From CAYQCE01 sp964415885 (GTDB taxonomy: Bacteria; Zixibacteria; MSB-5A5; JAABVY01; JAHJOQ01): DNA of 64,000 bases. A program made the position numbers and the translations under genes. Positions 45,617 through 54,607 of this stretch are shown here, in pieces. Each line of letters begins with the position of its first letter. Position 1 is the stretch's first letter. The notes beneath the pieces are model-generated. The model ran no database searches, had not been told where the DNA came from, and saw nothing but the letters and a program-made list of their open reading frames with translations. The stretch is taken from positions 15,048 through 79,047 of the forward strand of contig CAYQCE010000008.1 of assembly GCA_964415885.1 (NCBI GenBank), in the 5' to 3' direction.

Positions 45617-46345
45617 ATGTCAGATGCTTCAGATAGAAAACTCGATGCACTCGCGATTGCTGCTCATAGAGATGACGTTGAGATCACTTGCGGTGGGCTG
45701 TTGATTAAGTTGCACGACCTCGGCTACAATACCGGCGTTCTCGATTTCACCGAGGGTGAGATGGGTACTCGCGGGACAAAAGAAGAGCGTGCAAAGGAAG
45801 CGGCTGATGCTGCAGATGTGATGGGAGTATCGGTGCGGGAGAATCTCGCGCTGCCTGACGGCAATGTTCAACTGACGCGCGAGAACGTGTTGAAGGTGGT
45901 GAGTGCGATCCGGAAGTATCGACCGCATCTTGTTATCCTGCCGAACGAGGACCAACGTCACCCGGACCACTACTGGTGCTACCGAATCGGTCGTGAAGCG
46001 TGTTATTTTGCGGGACTCAGGAAGCTCGACTGCGGAGGCGAGCCATACAGACCCTTCAAGGTCATATTCGCGCCGTATTACCGCAATGTCGAGCCGACGT
46101 TCTACCTCGATATCAGCGATCAGTTTGGGAGAAAGATCGAGGCGGTGAAGTGCTACCGGTCCCAGTTCGAGGGCACGGGCGAGAGAAACCAGATATTCGT
46201 TCAGGGACTGGATGTGTTCGACTATCTTCGCACACAGGATCACTCGGCGGGACAGAAGATCCGGAAGGAATATGCCGAGACATATATTGTCAAGGACCTT
46301 CTCGAGGTCGAAGATCCGATGAAGCTTCCGGTTGCTTCGGTATAG
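45617..46345 (+). CDS. bshB1: BshB1-type deacetylase (PIG-L/LmbE family)
   Basis: A 242-residue zinc-dependent deacetylase that removes acetyl from GlcNAc-malate. The zinc motif reads AAHRDDVE instead of the usual AHPDDxE; the ligands His and Asp are kept but Pro is Arg. The second motif RHPDHYWC supplies the other His, and DFTEGEMGTRGT is characteristic of BshB1. With bshC and bshA this completes bacillithiol synthesis. Its end is 59 bases before selC and the selC promoter starts soon after. Confidence 0.93.
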   Translation: MSDASDRKLDALAIAAHRDDVEITCGGLLIKLHDLGYNTGVLDFTEGEMGTRGTKEERAKEAADAADVMGVSVRENLALPDGNVQLTRENVLKVVSAIRKYRPHLVILPNEDQRHPDHYWCYRIGREACYFAGLRKLDCGGEPYRPFKVIFAPYYRNVEPTFYLDISDQFGRKIEAVKCYRSQFEGTGERNQIFVQGLDVFDYLRTQDHSAGQKIRKEYAETYIVKDLLEVEDPMKLPVASV

Positions 46346-46369
46346 ATTCGCCAGTTCAATCCATCCGAG

Positions 46370-46397
46370 TTGACATGTTTCCCACGATTGCTATATT
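46370..46397 (+). promoter_or_regulatory. Promoter of selC
   Basis: TTGACA (46370-46375) and TATATT (46392-46397) are 16 bases apart. The -10 element ends seven bases before the first base of the mature tRNA (46405), so transcription probably begins at or next to G1. Confidence 0.75.
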
Positions 46398-46404
46398 CAC
46401 TTTT

Positions 46405-46493
46405 GGAAGAGGATGGGGTCTGGTGGCCCCCGCGGCCTTCAAAGCCGTTGGCGCCCTAACCGGGCGCGGAGGGTTCGATTCCTTCCCCTTCCG
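46405..46493 (+). tRNA. selC: tRNA-Sec (anticodon TCA)
   Basis: This 89-base RNA folds by hand into a selenocysteine tRNA. The acceptor is GGAAGAGG/CCCCTTCC (one A-C mismatch) with discriminator G. The long 6-bp D stem is GGGGTC/GGCCCC with a TGGT loop. The anticodon loop is CTTCAAA, reading UGA. The long variable arm is GCGCCC/GGGCGC, and the T loop is TTCGATT. CCA is not encoded; a run of seven T follows directly and may terminate transcription. The acceptor plus T stems total 12 pairs in my fold, one fewer than the 13 usual in bacteria. selA and selB follow. Confidence 0.95.
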
Positions 46494-46552
46494 TTTTTTT
46501 GTCTGGTGTTCAGACTTGTTTGCCACCAACACTGTAGCTATATTTGGATACT

Positions 46553-47944
46553 ATGTCGAACAGCATATTCGATATGACTCTTAAATCACCGCGCGACATT
46601 CCGCAGGTGGAGCAGATAGCGGTTGCTGAGTTCCTCGCACCATACATTGAGCGAATGTCGCGACCATATGTTCTTGCAATCGTGCGCGACGTAGTCAATG
46701 AAACCCGCAAGCGGATCGTCGATGGCGAGACAGTGGAGGGCGAGAAGCTCCGACATTCGTTGATCGATCGGCTTGATTCGGAAAAGCTGAGGTTCGTCAC
46801 ACGAGTGATCAATGCTACGGGGATAGTGATACACACAAACCTCGGGCGTTCGCCGCTCGGCAGAGAACGCGCGGAAGCGCTCGTTGAGAGGCTCTGGGGC
46901 TATTCTAATCTGGAGTACGATATCGAGCATGGCAAGCGAGGGAAGCGCGGCACTCAGGTGACGCGTCTGTTCGAGCTGCTCTCCGGTGCGGAGGCATCCT
47001 GCATAGTCAATAACAACGCCGCGGCGGTTTATCTCATTCTCGATACATTCGCCAAGGGCAGAGAGTGTGTCGTGTCGCGCAGCGAACTTGTTCAGATCGG
47101 CGGCGGATTTCGTATGCCGGATGTGATGAAGTCGAGCGGTGCGATTTTGCGGGAGGTCGGCACCACAAACAAGGTGTCGTACGATGACTACTGCGAGGCA
47201 GTAACTGAGAGCACCGGCCTGATTGCCAAGATTCACTGGTCGAATTTCAAGATTACCGGATTCACGCAATCTGTTGACGCCAAAAAGCTCGCACAGCTTG
47301 GAAAGGAAAGAGACGTCCCCGTAATGTATGATCTCGGTTCCGGGAGCTGGATCGCTCCGTCTGAGTATGGTGTCAGGGATGAGCCGTCGATCCTCAACGC
47401 GCTGAACTCCGGTGTCGATCTGGTCTGTTTCTCGGGTGATAAGCTTCTCGGCGGACCACAGGCGGGCGTGATACTCGGAAAGCGTGAGCATGTCGAGAGA
47501 GTGAATAAAAATCCGATGTACCGTGCTCTTCGCCCAAACAAGATTACGCTTTACCTGATGGAACAGACCCTGCTCTCTTACTTGCGCGGCGACGCACAGA
47601 CGGATGTCCCGGCGATTACCCTATTGATGAGCCAGCCGCAACTCCTGAAGATGCGCGCAGAGAGTATCGTGGAGAAGCTGGCTGAATCCGGAGTCAGGAG
47701 CACCGTTGTGGAAACGACTGCTCTCGCAGGGGGTGGTTCCGCGCCTGAAGAGGAGATGAAATCGTTCGGCGTGCGCCTCGAGTTTCCGATGTCCGCTTCA
47801 GAGGTTGCTCTCAAACTGCGCAAGGCCGATCCGCCGCTCATCGGGCGGATAATTGATGATCGCGTGGTGCTCGATCTCAAATCAGTATTCAAGGAAGAAG
47901 ACTCGCACGTTCGCGAGACCGTTTTAAGGACGCTCAAGTCATAG
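46553..47944 (+). CDS. selA: SelA, selenocysteine synthase
   Basis: A 463-residue fold-type I PLP enzyme that converts Ser-tRNA-Sec to Sec-tRNA-Sec using selenophosphate. Motifs: VINATGIVIHTNLGRSPLG, NNNAAAVYLIL, SRSELVQIGGGFRMPDV, and the PLP-lysine segment CFSGDKLLGGPQAG. ATG 46553 is chosen; TTG 46544 is also in frame. It lies 59 bases after selC and its stop touches the selB ATG. selD is not in the window. Confidence 0.96.
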   Translation: MSNSIFDMTLKSPRDIPQVEQIAVAEFLAPYIERMSRPYVLAIVRDVVNETRKRIVDGETVEGEKLRHSLIDRLDSEKLRFVTRVINATGIVIHTNLGRSPLGRERAEALVERLWGYSNLEYDIEHGKRGKRGTQVTRLFELLSGAEASCIVNNNAAAVYLILDTFAKGRECVVSRSELVQIGGGFRMPDVMKSSGAILREVGTTNKVSYDDYCEAVTESTGLIAKIHWSNFKITGFTQSVDAKKLAQLGKERDVPVMYDLGSGSWIAPSEYGVRDEPSILNALNSGVDLVCFSGDKLLGGPQAGVILGKREHVERVNKNPMYRALRPNKITLYLMEQTLLSYLRGDAQTDVPAITLLMSQPQLLKMRAESIVEKLAESGVRSTVVETTALAGGGSAPEEEMKSFGVRLEFPMSASEVALKLRKADPPLIGRIIDDRVVLDLKSVFKEEDSHVRETVLRTLKS

Positions 47945-49816
47945 ATGCTCTACACGATTGCAACTGCTGGACATATCGATCATGGTAAGTCAACGCTCGT
48001 GCGTGCGTTGACCGGAATCGATCCCGACCGTCTGCCCGAAGAGCAGGAACGGCAGATGACAATCGAGCTGGGCTTCGCCTGGTTCGATCTGTCCGATGGC
48101 TCCGAGGCTGCAATTATCGATGTCCCGGGCCATGAGCGATTCGTGAATGCGATGATCACCGGTGTCGGTACTATCGATATGGTGCTCTTCATCGTCGCGG
48201 CGGACGATGGCTGGATGCCGCAGTCACAGGAACATCTGGAGATTCTCGATCTACTCGAAGCGAAGCGCGGCTTTGTCGTAATCACCAAGACCGATCTCGT
48301 AGAGGATGACTGGCTTAAGCTCATAAAGGATGACGTGCGGTCAAAAATCGAAGGCACATTTCTCGATGATTCCGACATTCTGGAATTTTCCGGCAAAGAC
48401 AACTCGGGCTTGTACCAGATCAAGTCTGAAATCGAGCGCATTCTATCGGAGGTCAGTGAGCGTTCACACCCGGATCTGCCGCGGCTATACATTGATCGGG
48501 TCTTTTCGGTCACTGGACATGGAGCTGTCGTGACCGGCACGATGCGCGACGGCGTGTTCGATGCCGGCGAGGAGGTCCGTGTCATCCCCGATGATATCGA
48601 TGCTCGAATCAAGTCGATACAGACTCACAAGAAAGCCAGAGAAAAGACGGCGGTTGGTTCACGCGCCGCGCTCAATCTCTCCGGAGTCAGCCACAATGAT
48701 GTCGCGCGTGGGAGCGCGATAGTAAGGCGCAAAGCATACGGTGGCACCAACTCGATTGCTGCCAGGATTCAGATATCTTCCAATGCCAGGATCGTACTGA
48801 ACCACAACCGCGATGTCACGATTCTGATCGGGACAACGCGCACCGATGCGCGGGTGTTCGTTTTCAAAGGTGATGAATTCACTCCCGGAACAGGAGGAGT
48901 TTGCGAATTCAGGTTCGATGAGCGTGTGCTCGCAAGGATCGGCGACAGGTTCATAATCAGGCTTCCCACGCCGGATGTACTTATCGGTGGTGGAGTCGTG
49001 GTCGATACGGATTGTGAGCGTCACTCACGCACCGACAAGTGGTCGAAGAAGCATTATGAGTCACGGGACCTCGGGGATCTCCGTGGACTCGTTATGAGTG
49101 AAATTGGCAAGCGTAAATCTCTCAAATCGGAAGAACTCCTTGCGAACGCTAATATTGCCCGATCCGAAGTGAAGAAGATGGTGGCAGAGCTTCTGACCGA
49201 CAGCGTCGTTAAGGAGCATCGCGGCCATGTCTACCTTGCGGAGCAGATCGATAAGGCGAAGGATAAACTCGCGAATACGGTTTTGGCTTTCCACAAACAG
49301 CATCCAGCCAGACGCGGAATCCGCAAAACCGACTTGATCTCGAAGTCAAAACTGGATCTTGAAATCGCCGAAGCCGCTCTCGATTCGCTGGAGCAGGAGA
49401 AAGTAGTATCTGCTTCGGGAGCGCTGGTGCATGAAGCCGGATTCAGTCCGCAGCTCAAACCGGAGCATCGAGAGACACGAGATCGCATTGTTGCGATGTT
49501 CAAGAAGGATCCGCAGAATCCTCCGTCTGTCAAGGAGATCGAGAAGCTCTCGCTGGATGCCGGGGAGGTGATAGAATTCATGCGCGATTCCGGCGAGCTT
49601 GTGGAACTGCCGGAGGGGCTTGCTCTGCTGGGCGAGGATTTTGAAAGAGTAAAACAAGGTGTTCGAGATAAACTCAAAGCTGAAGGTAAGATCGTTGTGC
49701 GAGACATCCGCGACATGTTTGGCTACTCTCGCAAGTACGCCGTGCCGATTCTCGAAAAACTCGACTCGATAAGAATGACTCGTCGTGTGGGTGATCACAG
49801 GGTGCTGATAGATTGA
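47945..49816 (+). CDS. selB: SelB, selenocysteine-specific elongation factor
   Basis: A 623-residue GTPase that brings Sec-tRNA to UGA codons marked by a SECIS hairpin. The N-terminus has GHIDHGKST (G1), IELGFAWFDL, DVPGHERF (G3) and TKTD (G4). EF-Tu-like beta-barrels follow, with FSVTGHGAVVTGT. The C-terminal third contains winged-helix segments ending in GDHRVLID that bind SECIS RNA. It begins directly after the selA stop codon. Confidence 0.96.
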   Translation: MLYTIATAGHIDHGKSTLVRALTGIDPDRLPEEQERQMTIELGFAWFDLSDGSEAAIIDVPGHERFVNAMITGVGTIDMVLFIVAADDGWMPQSQEHLEILDLLEAKRGFVVITKTDLVEDDWLKLIKDDVRSKIEGTFLDDSDILEFSGKDNSGLYQIKSEIERILSEVSERSHPDLPRLYIDRVFSVTGHGAVVTGTMRDGVFDAGEEVRVIPDDIDARIKSIQTHKKAREKTAVGSRAALNLSGVSHNDVARGSAIVRRKAYGGTNSIAARIQISSNARIVLNHNRDVTILIGTTRTDARVFVFKGDEFTPGTGGVCEFRFDERVLARIGDRFIIRLPTPDVLIGGGVVVDTDCERHSRTDKWSKKHYESRDLGDLRGLVMSEIGKRKSLKSEELLANANIARSEVKKMVAELLTDSVVKEHRGHVYLAEQIDKAKDKLANTVLAFHKQHPARRGIRKTDLISKSKLDLEIAEAALDSLEQEKVVSASGALVHEAGFSPQLKPEHRETRDRIVAMFKKDPQNPPSVKEIEKLSLDAGEVIEFMRDSGELVELPEGLALLGEDFERVKQGVRDKLKAEGKIVVRDIRDMFGYSRKYAVPILEKLDSIRMTRRVGDHRVLID

Positions 49817-51429
49817 AGAAAAACAAAGACAAATTTACCGGGTATCGCAAGCGGCTGTTTCACTCGGGCAATATCCATACAATGGATCCGATGCTGCCCA
49901 AGGCCGAAGCGGTCATCTTCGATGGCGATAGAATCGCCTGGATCGGCAATAACTCGGACATCATCGGCATTCCCGCCGACGAGTGTGAGCTAATCAACCT
50001 CGAAGGCCGCACGATGTTGCCATCTTTCGGCGATGCGCACGTGCACTTCGGTTACTTCGCGCTGTCGTTTCTGAGGCTCGACATCTCTCACTGTAGTTCG
50101 TACGAGGAGTCACTGAGCGAGATTAGGAAGTTCGCCCGGACACTGAGAGGCCGTGAATGGCTGCTCGGTAATGGATGGAATCACGAAAAATGGAAGGTTC
50201 GCCGACTTCCTCACAAGAAAGATCTCGACAGGGTATGTCCGGATCATCCTGCGGCGATCTTCTCTCGCGATGAGCATATGCTCTGGGCAAACTCGCGTGC
50301 TTTAACGGCAGCCGGAATCGGCAGGGACACACTTGATCCTCCGGGAGGAGAAATCGTCAGGGATGAGGGTGGTGAGCCGACGGGAGTTCTCAAAGAGAAC
50401 GCCTGCCAGCTTGTCTACGAGAGAGTCAAAGCTCCTGACAGGCGAAAGTCATTCGAGGCGATTCGCATGGCAGAGGAGGTGTGCCACAGACGTGGTGTCA
50501 CCGCGTTAGGGAACTTTGACGGTATCGACAATTTCGCACTCATCCAGGACTACCACAGGGAGCACGGACTCCGCGTGAGAGTTCGCCAGTATATTCCCGC
50601 ACGTTATCTGGACCACCTCGATGCGATCAAGGTGCGAGGTGGAATGGGTGACCGCTATCTCAACATTCGCGGAATCAAGATATTCTCCGACGGTGCACTT
50701 GGTTCGAAGACTGCGCTGATGCTCAAGCCATACCGGGGAGACAGAAGCAACAGCGGCATCGAGGTCTCGTCGGTTGATGAAATGGCGAATTGGGCACGCA
50801 CGGCGGCATCGCTCGACCTTTCGACTGCAATCCATGCGATAGGGGACAAGGCCGTGCGCAATTGCCTCGATACATTCGAGAGATTACCGCGCAAGGCGCG
50901 CAAACTGCGGAACAGGATCGAGCATGTCCAGATAAGCACGCCGAGAGATCTCAGGCGATTTGCGAAGCTGAATGTCATTGCTTCGGTGCAACCATCGCAC
51001 TGCAGTACGGACATCGAGCTGGCGCGAAGATTGTGGGGTGAGCGAACCAGACACTCATATGCGTACAGGAGCCTGCTCAAGGCCGGAGCGAGGGTCGCAT
51101 TTGGATCTGATGCGCCTATTGAGAACCTGCGTCCGCTCGATGGTGTATACTCGGCGGTAACAAGGCGTTCGTGGGATGGACGTAAGCAGTTCCACCGGGA
51201 GGAGCGGATCAATCTGTTTGATGCTCTCAAGGGCTTCACGTCAGACTGCGCGTATGCCTTGCACGATGAAAGCCTATATGGGACGATAAGTTTGGGGAAA
51301 TCTGCCGATGTAATAATAGTGAACGACGATCCTTTCAAGGTGCGTTCAACAGACCTCCTGCGGCTCAAAGTCGCCGCCACGTTTTTTGAGGGGTCCTGCG
51401 TTTATGGCGAGCAGAATCTATTCGTCTAA
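49813..51429 (+). CDS. YtcJ-like metal-dependent amidohydrolase
   Basis: A 538-residue amidohydrolase of the Amidohydro_3 type. Metal and active-site motifs: PSFGDAHVHFG (HxH), KIFSDGALGSKTALM, HAIGDKAVRNCLDTFE, NRIEHVQIS and FGSDAPIENLRP. The substrate is unknown; relatives act on N-acyl or formyl groups and cyclic imides. TTG 49813 overlaps the selB stop (TTGA), giving MKKNKDKFTGYRKRLFHSG. It continues the selA-selB transcription unit, but I know no functional link to selenium. Confidence 0.82.
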   Translation: MKKNKDKFTGYRKRLFHSGNIHTMDPMLPKAEAVIFDGDRIAWIGNNSDIIGIPADECELINLEGRTMLPSFGDAHVHFGYFALSFLRLDISHCSSYEESLSEIRKFARTLRGREWLLGNGWNHEKWKVRRLPHKKDLDRVCPDHPAAIFSRDEHMLWANSRALTAAGIGRDTLDPPGGEIVRDEGGEPTGVLKENACQLVYERVKAPDRRKSFEAIRMAEEVCHRRGVTALGNFDGIDNFALIQDYHREHGLRVRVRQYIPARYLDHLDAIKVRGGMGDRYLNIRGIKIFSDGALGSKTALMLKPYRGDRSNSGIEVSSVDEMANWARTAASLDLSTAIHAIGDKAVRNCLDTFERLPRKARKLRNRIEHVQISTPRDLRRFAKLNVIASVQPSHCSTDIELARRLWGERTRHSYAYRSLLKAGARVAFGSDAPIENLRPLDGVYSAVTRRSWDGRKQFHREERINLFDALKGFTSDCAYALHDESLYGTISLGKSADVIIVNDDPFKVRSTDLLRLKVAATFFEGSCVYGEQNLFV

Positions 51430-51441
51430 GGAGCTGGTTTG

Positions 51442-53715
51442 ATGTCAAAAGGTAGACTGTTGGGGCTATACAGAATTGCAGCAGGTTTTATCGCATTGCT
51501 CGCGTTCCTGGCTACTGCCGAGGCGAAACAGAAGCTTTATGTCCCCGTACCTCACGCCGAGGATGGCAAGTCATATCTTCGGGTCTTTGATCCGGAAGAC
51601 AAGACCATGATCTCAGAGATTCCAACTGTCAAGGGGAGCTCATTCGCAAGACTGACTCCGGACGGCTCGAAACTCTGGGTCTTTTCGTGGAGTTCGTCGA
51701 AAATCGAGATCTTCGAGACTGCGACAGATCGTCTGGCTGGAGAGGTTTGGCTTAATGCACCGATATGCGACGCGGTGTTTCATCCCTCCGGCAAGCACTG
51801 TTACATAGCTAATGGGTCATATTCGGGCAAGTCTGACAACAGCGTTACATTCGTCGATGCAATCGCAATGTCCGCAACTTACACGATAGTCACCGGAAAA
51901 AACCCGGTTGCTCTCGCAATCTCGGTGGATGGCTCCCGGTTGTTTGCCGCCAATCACGATGACAATTCGATTACAGTGGTCAACACGCGCGACAGGACCG
52001 TCGATGGTACTATGTACGCCGGGCTCAGGCCGTACAGCGTTACACTCTCGCCCGCGGGCAGATACCTGTTTGTCGCCAACCAGGGTATCAAGGGAGGCAG
52101 AATGGGCGGATCATCCGTGATGGTCCTTGATCCGGATATGCTCGAGGTAGTCTATGAGATCGACACTGGAAAGAGTGTAACCGATGTGGTTTTGAATGAT
52201 GATGCCACCCGGATGCTGGTGCTGCACAGTCAGGATTTGGAGCCGGAGAATATATGGATGTACGGCCTCACGTATGAGAAGGGTCTTCTCGCTGAGGCAG
52301 CCCCGCTGGATAAACTGGCGGCCAAAGTCTCGACACGGTTCATATCGCTCAGCCCGGAAAAAGGAACAGCATTGCTGCCGGACCTGAACTCCGGCAGGAT
52401 CGGGCGCGTGCCAATCCAGGACAGCCTTTCTTTCGACTGGTACATTTCATCGGAGAAAGCGCAGTCATACCAGGTCGTATATGCCGAGGTTCAGATAGAT
52501 GAACAAATTGCCAATCTCGATTCAGTTATCGCCAAAGACCCGATGAGCATTGAGGCCCAAAGTGCCCACTTCGAAAAGGCGTATCTCTACCGTACCGCAG
52601 GTGATATGAACTCTGTGATTGCGGTCTACAACGAGATCGTCAGGAAGTACCCTAACACCGAGAGCCAGACACGGGCGTTCTTCAAGCTTGGTGATCTCTG
52701 TTATGAGCAGGACCTCGTATCCAATGCGGCCGATTACTACAATCGTGGTCTCACCGCTTACGGTGGATTGCTCGAGACCTCCGGCGGCCGTAAGAAGGTG
52801 GATGCGGAGATACTGCTCAAGTCCGCCGATCGTCTCGCGGAGCTGGCACAGAAGACGCAACAGGATTATTTCAAAGACCTCTTCAAGCTCTACGAGGATT
52901 TACCGGTCAGGCTCGAGGAGTTCCCACAGTTGTTTTTTACGTTCGGTGTGGCGCTCAAGCGTGCGGACGAGGACCGATATGCCCGGCGATGCTTCGAGGA
53001 GACCGAGAACCGCATGATCGAGCTCATGGACGAAGAGATTTATCGCGAGATGAAATCCAAGCTCGCCCTCGTGCGTGGAGAGCGCAGCGCGCGGATATCC
53101 TCGAAGGAAATCAAGTCTTCGATTGTCGTCGATGGTCGCCTCGATGAATGGCGCAACTTCGACCCGCTGGTGCTTGCACGGCGTGATGATGTTATCGTGA
53201 ACTATATGCGCTGGCTCGATGAATCGGATGCCTCCGGCAGATTCTTCATTGGTCACGATAAATACAACCTATATGTTGCCGGAGATATTCTCGACGACAA
53301 GTTGTTCCGATCAGGTTCGAGTGGTGATTATCTCGGTGTATATCTCGATATCCGCGACGGTGCAGGGGACTTCGTGACGAGAGACAGTGATATGGAGAAT
53401 GGCGTCTATATGATTAAAATTCAACCTCCGGGCTCTGGCGGAGGCGATTTCAGGGTGTCGTCCGAGCAGAATATGCAGCCTGTGCTCGGAGCTACCTTGA
53501 CCGAGGGAGGATGGTCGTTCGAGCTCAAAATCCCGCTCGCGTATCTTGCGGGACTCGACCCGAAAGAAAGAGACAGAATCGGTTTTGGCGTCGAGATTTT
53601 CGATGTCGATACGCCGGGCTCCAACGATCCTCCCAAGATTGTCGGCTGGGTCATGCCGGCAAGCTCGGTTCACGGACCGAGAGATTCGCGGATGTTTGGC
53701 ATACTCGAGTTCTGA
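51442..53715 (+). CDS. Secreted beta-propeller / TPR / CBM9-like protein
   Basis: A 757-residue exported protein, start ATG 51442 eight bases after AAGGAG. A signal peptide (about 1-28) is followed by a YVTN-type beta-propeller (about 30-330: LTPDGSKLWVFSWSSSKIEIFE, ISVDGSRLFAANHDDNSITVVNT, LSPAGRYLFVANQG). TPR-like helices (about 345-540: SIEAQSAHFEKAYLYRTAG, KYPNTESQTRAFFKLGDLCY) come next. A C-terminal beta-sandwich (about 560-757) resembles carbohydrate-binding family 9 (IVVDGRLDEWRNFDPL, LYVAGDILDDKLF, GWSFELKIPLAYL). The combination is unusual. It may be a periplasmic or surface scaffold binding sugars. It is co-oriented with the amidohydrolase and the next lipoprotein. Confidence 0.78.
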   Translation: MSKGRLLGLYRIAAGFIALLAFLATAEAKQKLYVPVPHAEDGKSYLRVFDPEDKTMISEIPTVKGSSFARLTPDGSKLWVFSWSSSKIEIFETATDRLAGEVWLNAPICDAVFHPSGKHCYIANGSYSGKSDNSVTFVDAIAMSATYTIVTGKNPVALAISVDGSRLFAANHDDNSITVVNTRDRTVDGTMYAGLRPYSVTLSPAGRYLFVANQGIKGGRMGGSSVMVLDPDMLEVVYEIDTGKSVTDVVLNDDATRMLVLHSQDLEPENIWMYGLTYEKGLLAEAAPLDKLAAKVSTRFISLSPEKGTALLPDLNSGRIGRVPIQDSLSFDWYISSEKAQSYQVVYAEVQIDEQIANLDSVIAKDPMSIEAQSAHFEKAYLYRTAGDMNSVIAVYNEIVRKYPNTESQTRAFFKLGDLCYEQDLVSNAADYYNRGLTAYGGLLETSGGRKKVDAEILLKSADRLAELAQKTQQDYFKDLFKLYEDLPVRLEEFPQLFFTFGVALKRADEDRYARRCFEETENRMIELMDEEIYREMKSKLALVRGERSARISSKEIKSSIVVDGRLDEWRNFDPLVLARRDDVIVNYMRWLDESDASGRFFIGHDKYNLYVAGDILDDKLFRSGSSGDYLGVYLDIRDGAGDFVTRDSDMENGVYMIKIQPPGSGGGDFRVSSEQNMQPVLGATLTEGGWSFELKIPLAYLAGLDPKERDRIGFGVEIFDVDTPGSNDPPKIVGWVMPASSVHGPRDSRMFGILEF

Positions 53716-53767
53716 AATGGAGATATGCATGTTTGAAATAGGACATTGGATAGTGCGGAGGGGAGAT

Positions 53768-54607
53768 ATGATACGGCAGGTCATTACTGCAGCTATGACA
53801 ATTGTAGTAGTTTTCGTATGCGGCTGTTCCGGGCCGGAAGTAACCGTGGGTGAGCCTCGGGCGGTACCATATGAGTTCGAGATTGAACGAGTTGACAGCC
53901 CCAAGCCGGGTCTGGCTGAGGACTTCAACAAGTATATTGTCCGGGAAGATTTCTACCCGGTCGAGAAAGTAAGCAGGGGATTGATGTTCCCCCAGTTGTT
54001 TGACGACGTCTTCTTCCTCATAGCGAGATTCGAAAGCGGATATCCTCAGGCGCGTGCGTGGGTGGCATACGATACCACAACCGGCCGACTTTATCCTGTA
54101 ACGAGGGAGGATGCGCTCACCGGATACAACGCCCTGCTCGAATCGAAGATCGAAGATACCCTGAGCGCGAAACAGGCATATTACATAGGGGCATCACTTA
54201 GCTTGTTACAGCACAGCGCTCGCGCGCTTGCGCTTCGCAAGGAAGACCTCTACCTCGAATCGCGTCTGAGGACCTATATAAACGACACCTACCAGGCACA
54301 GCCAGGCGAGCCGCTCGATGTATTCGATCGGGACTGGTGGGGATGGGAGGCATTTCCCTCGGTTAACAACGATTACCGTCGGTTCTTTAGCGCATACAAA
54401 GACAGTCTGGCCAAGGCGGATTTCCTCCGGGAGGTGCCGCCGGATGTGATTGGGCCACCGGAAGTTCGCAAAGACGGCAGAGACTACTACGTGAAGATTC
54501 TCGCCCTTCCGGCAGGCAGCGCCAGGAAGGTACAGAGATACGACTACCGTATCTCCGAGGATGGTCGGATTCTCGAGATGGACGCTACGGATGCCTTTGT
54601 CTATTAG
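53768..54607 (+). CDS. Hypothetical lipoprotein
   Basis: A 279-residue lipoprotein. ATG 53768 behind GGAGGGGAG gives a signal peptide ending in the lipobox VCGC near residue 20; upstream in-frame ATGs lack this fit. The mature part is mixed alpha/beta with an Arg/Trp/Tyr-rich region (DRDWWGWEAFPSVNNDYRRFF). I do not recognise a family. It directly follows the propeller gene and is probably in the same operon. Its TAG stop overlaps the stop of the convergent gene by four bases. Confidence 0.72.
   Translation: MIRQVITAAMTIVVVFVCGCSGPEVTVGEPRAVPYEFEIERVDSPKPGLAEDFNKYIVREDFYPVEKVSRGLMFPQLFDDVFFLIARFESGYPQARAWVAYDTTTGRLYPVTREDALTGYNALLESKIEDTLSAKQAYYIGASLSLLQHSARALALRKEDLYLESRLRTYINDTYQAQPGEPLDVFDRDWWGWEAFPSVNNDYRRFFSAYKDSLAKADFLREVPPDVIGPPEVRKDGRDYYVKILALPAGSARKVQRYDYRISEDGRILEMDATDAFVY

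Noticed and set aside
46494..46515. GTCTG/CAGAC hairpin after the T run as a classical selC terminator.
   Set aside because: The stem lies after, not before, the T run and is only 5 bp. Termination after selC is unproven, and selA may be reached by read-through.
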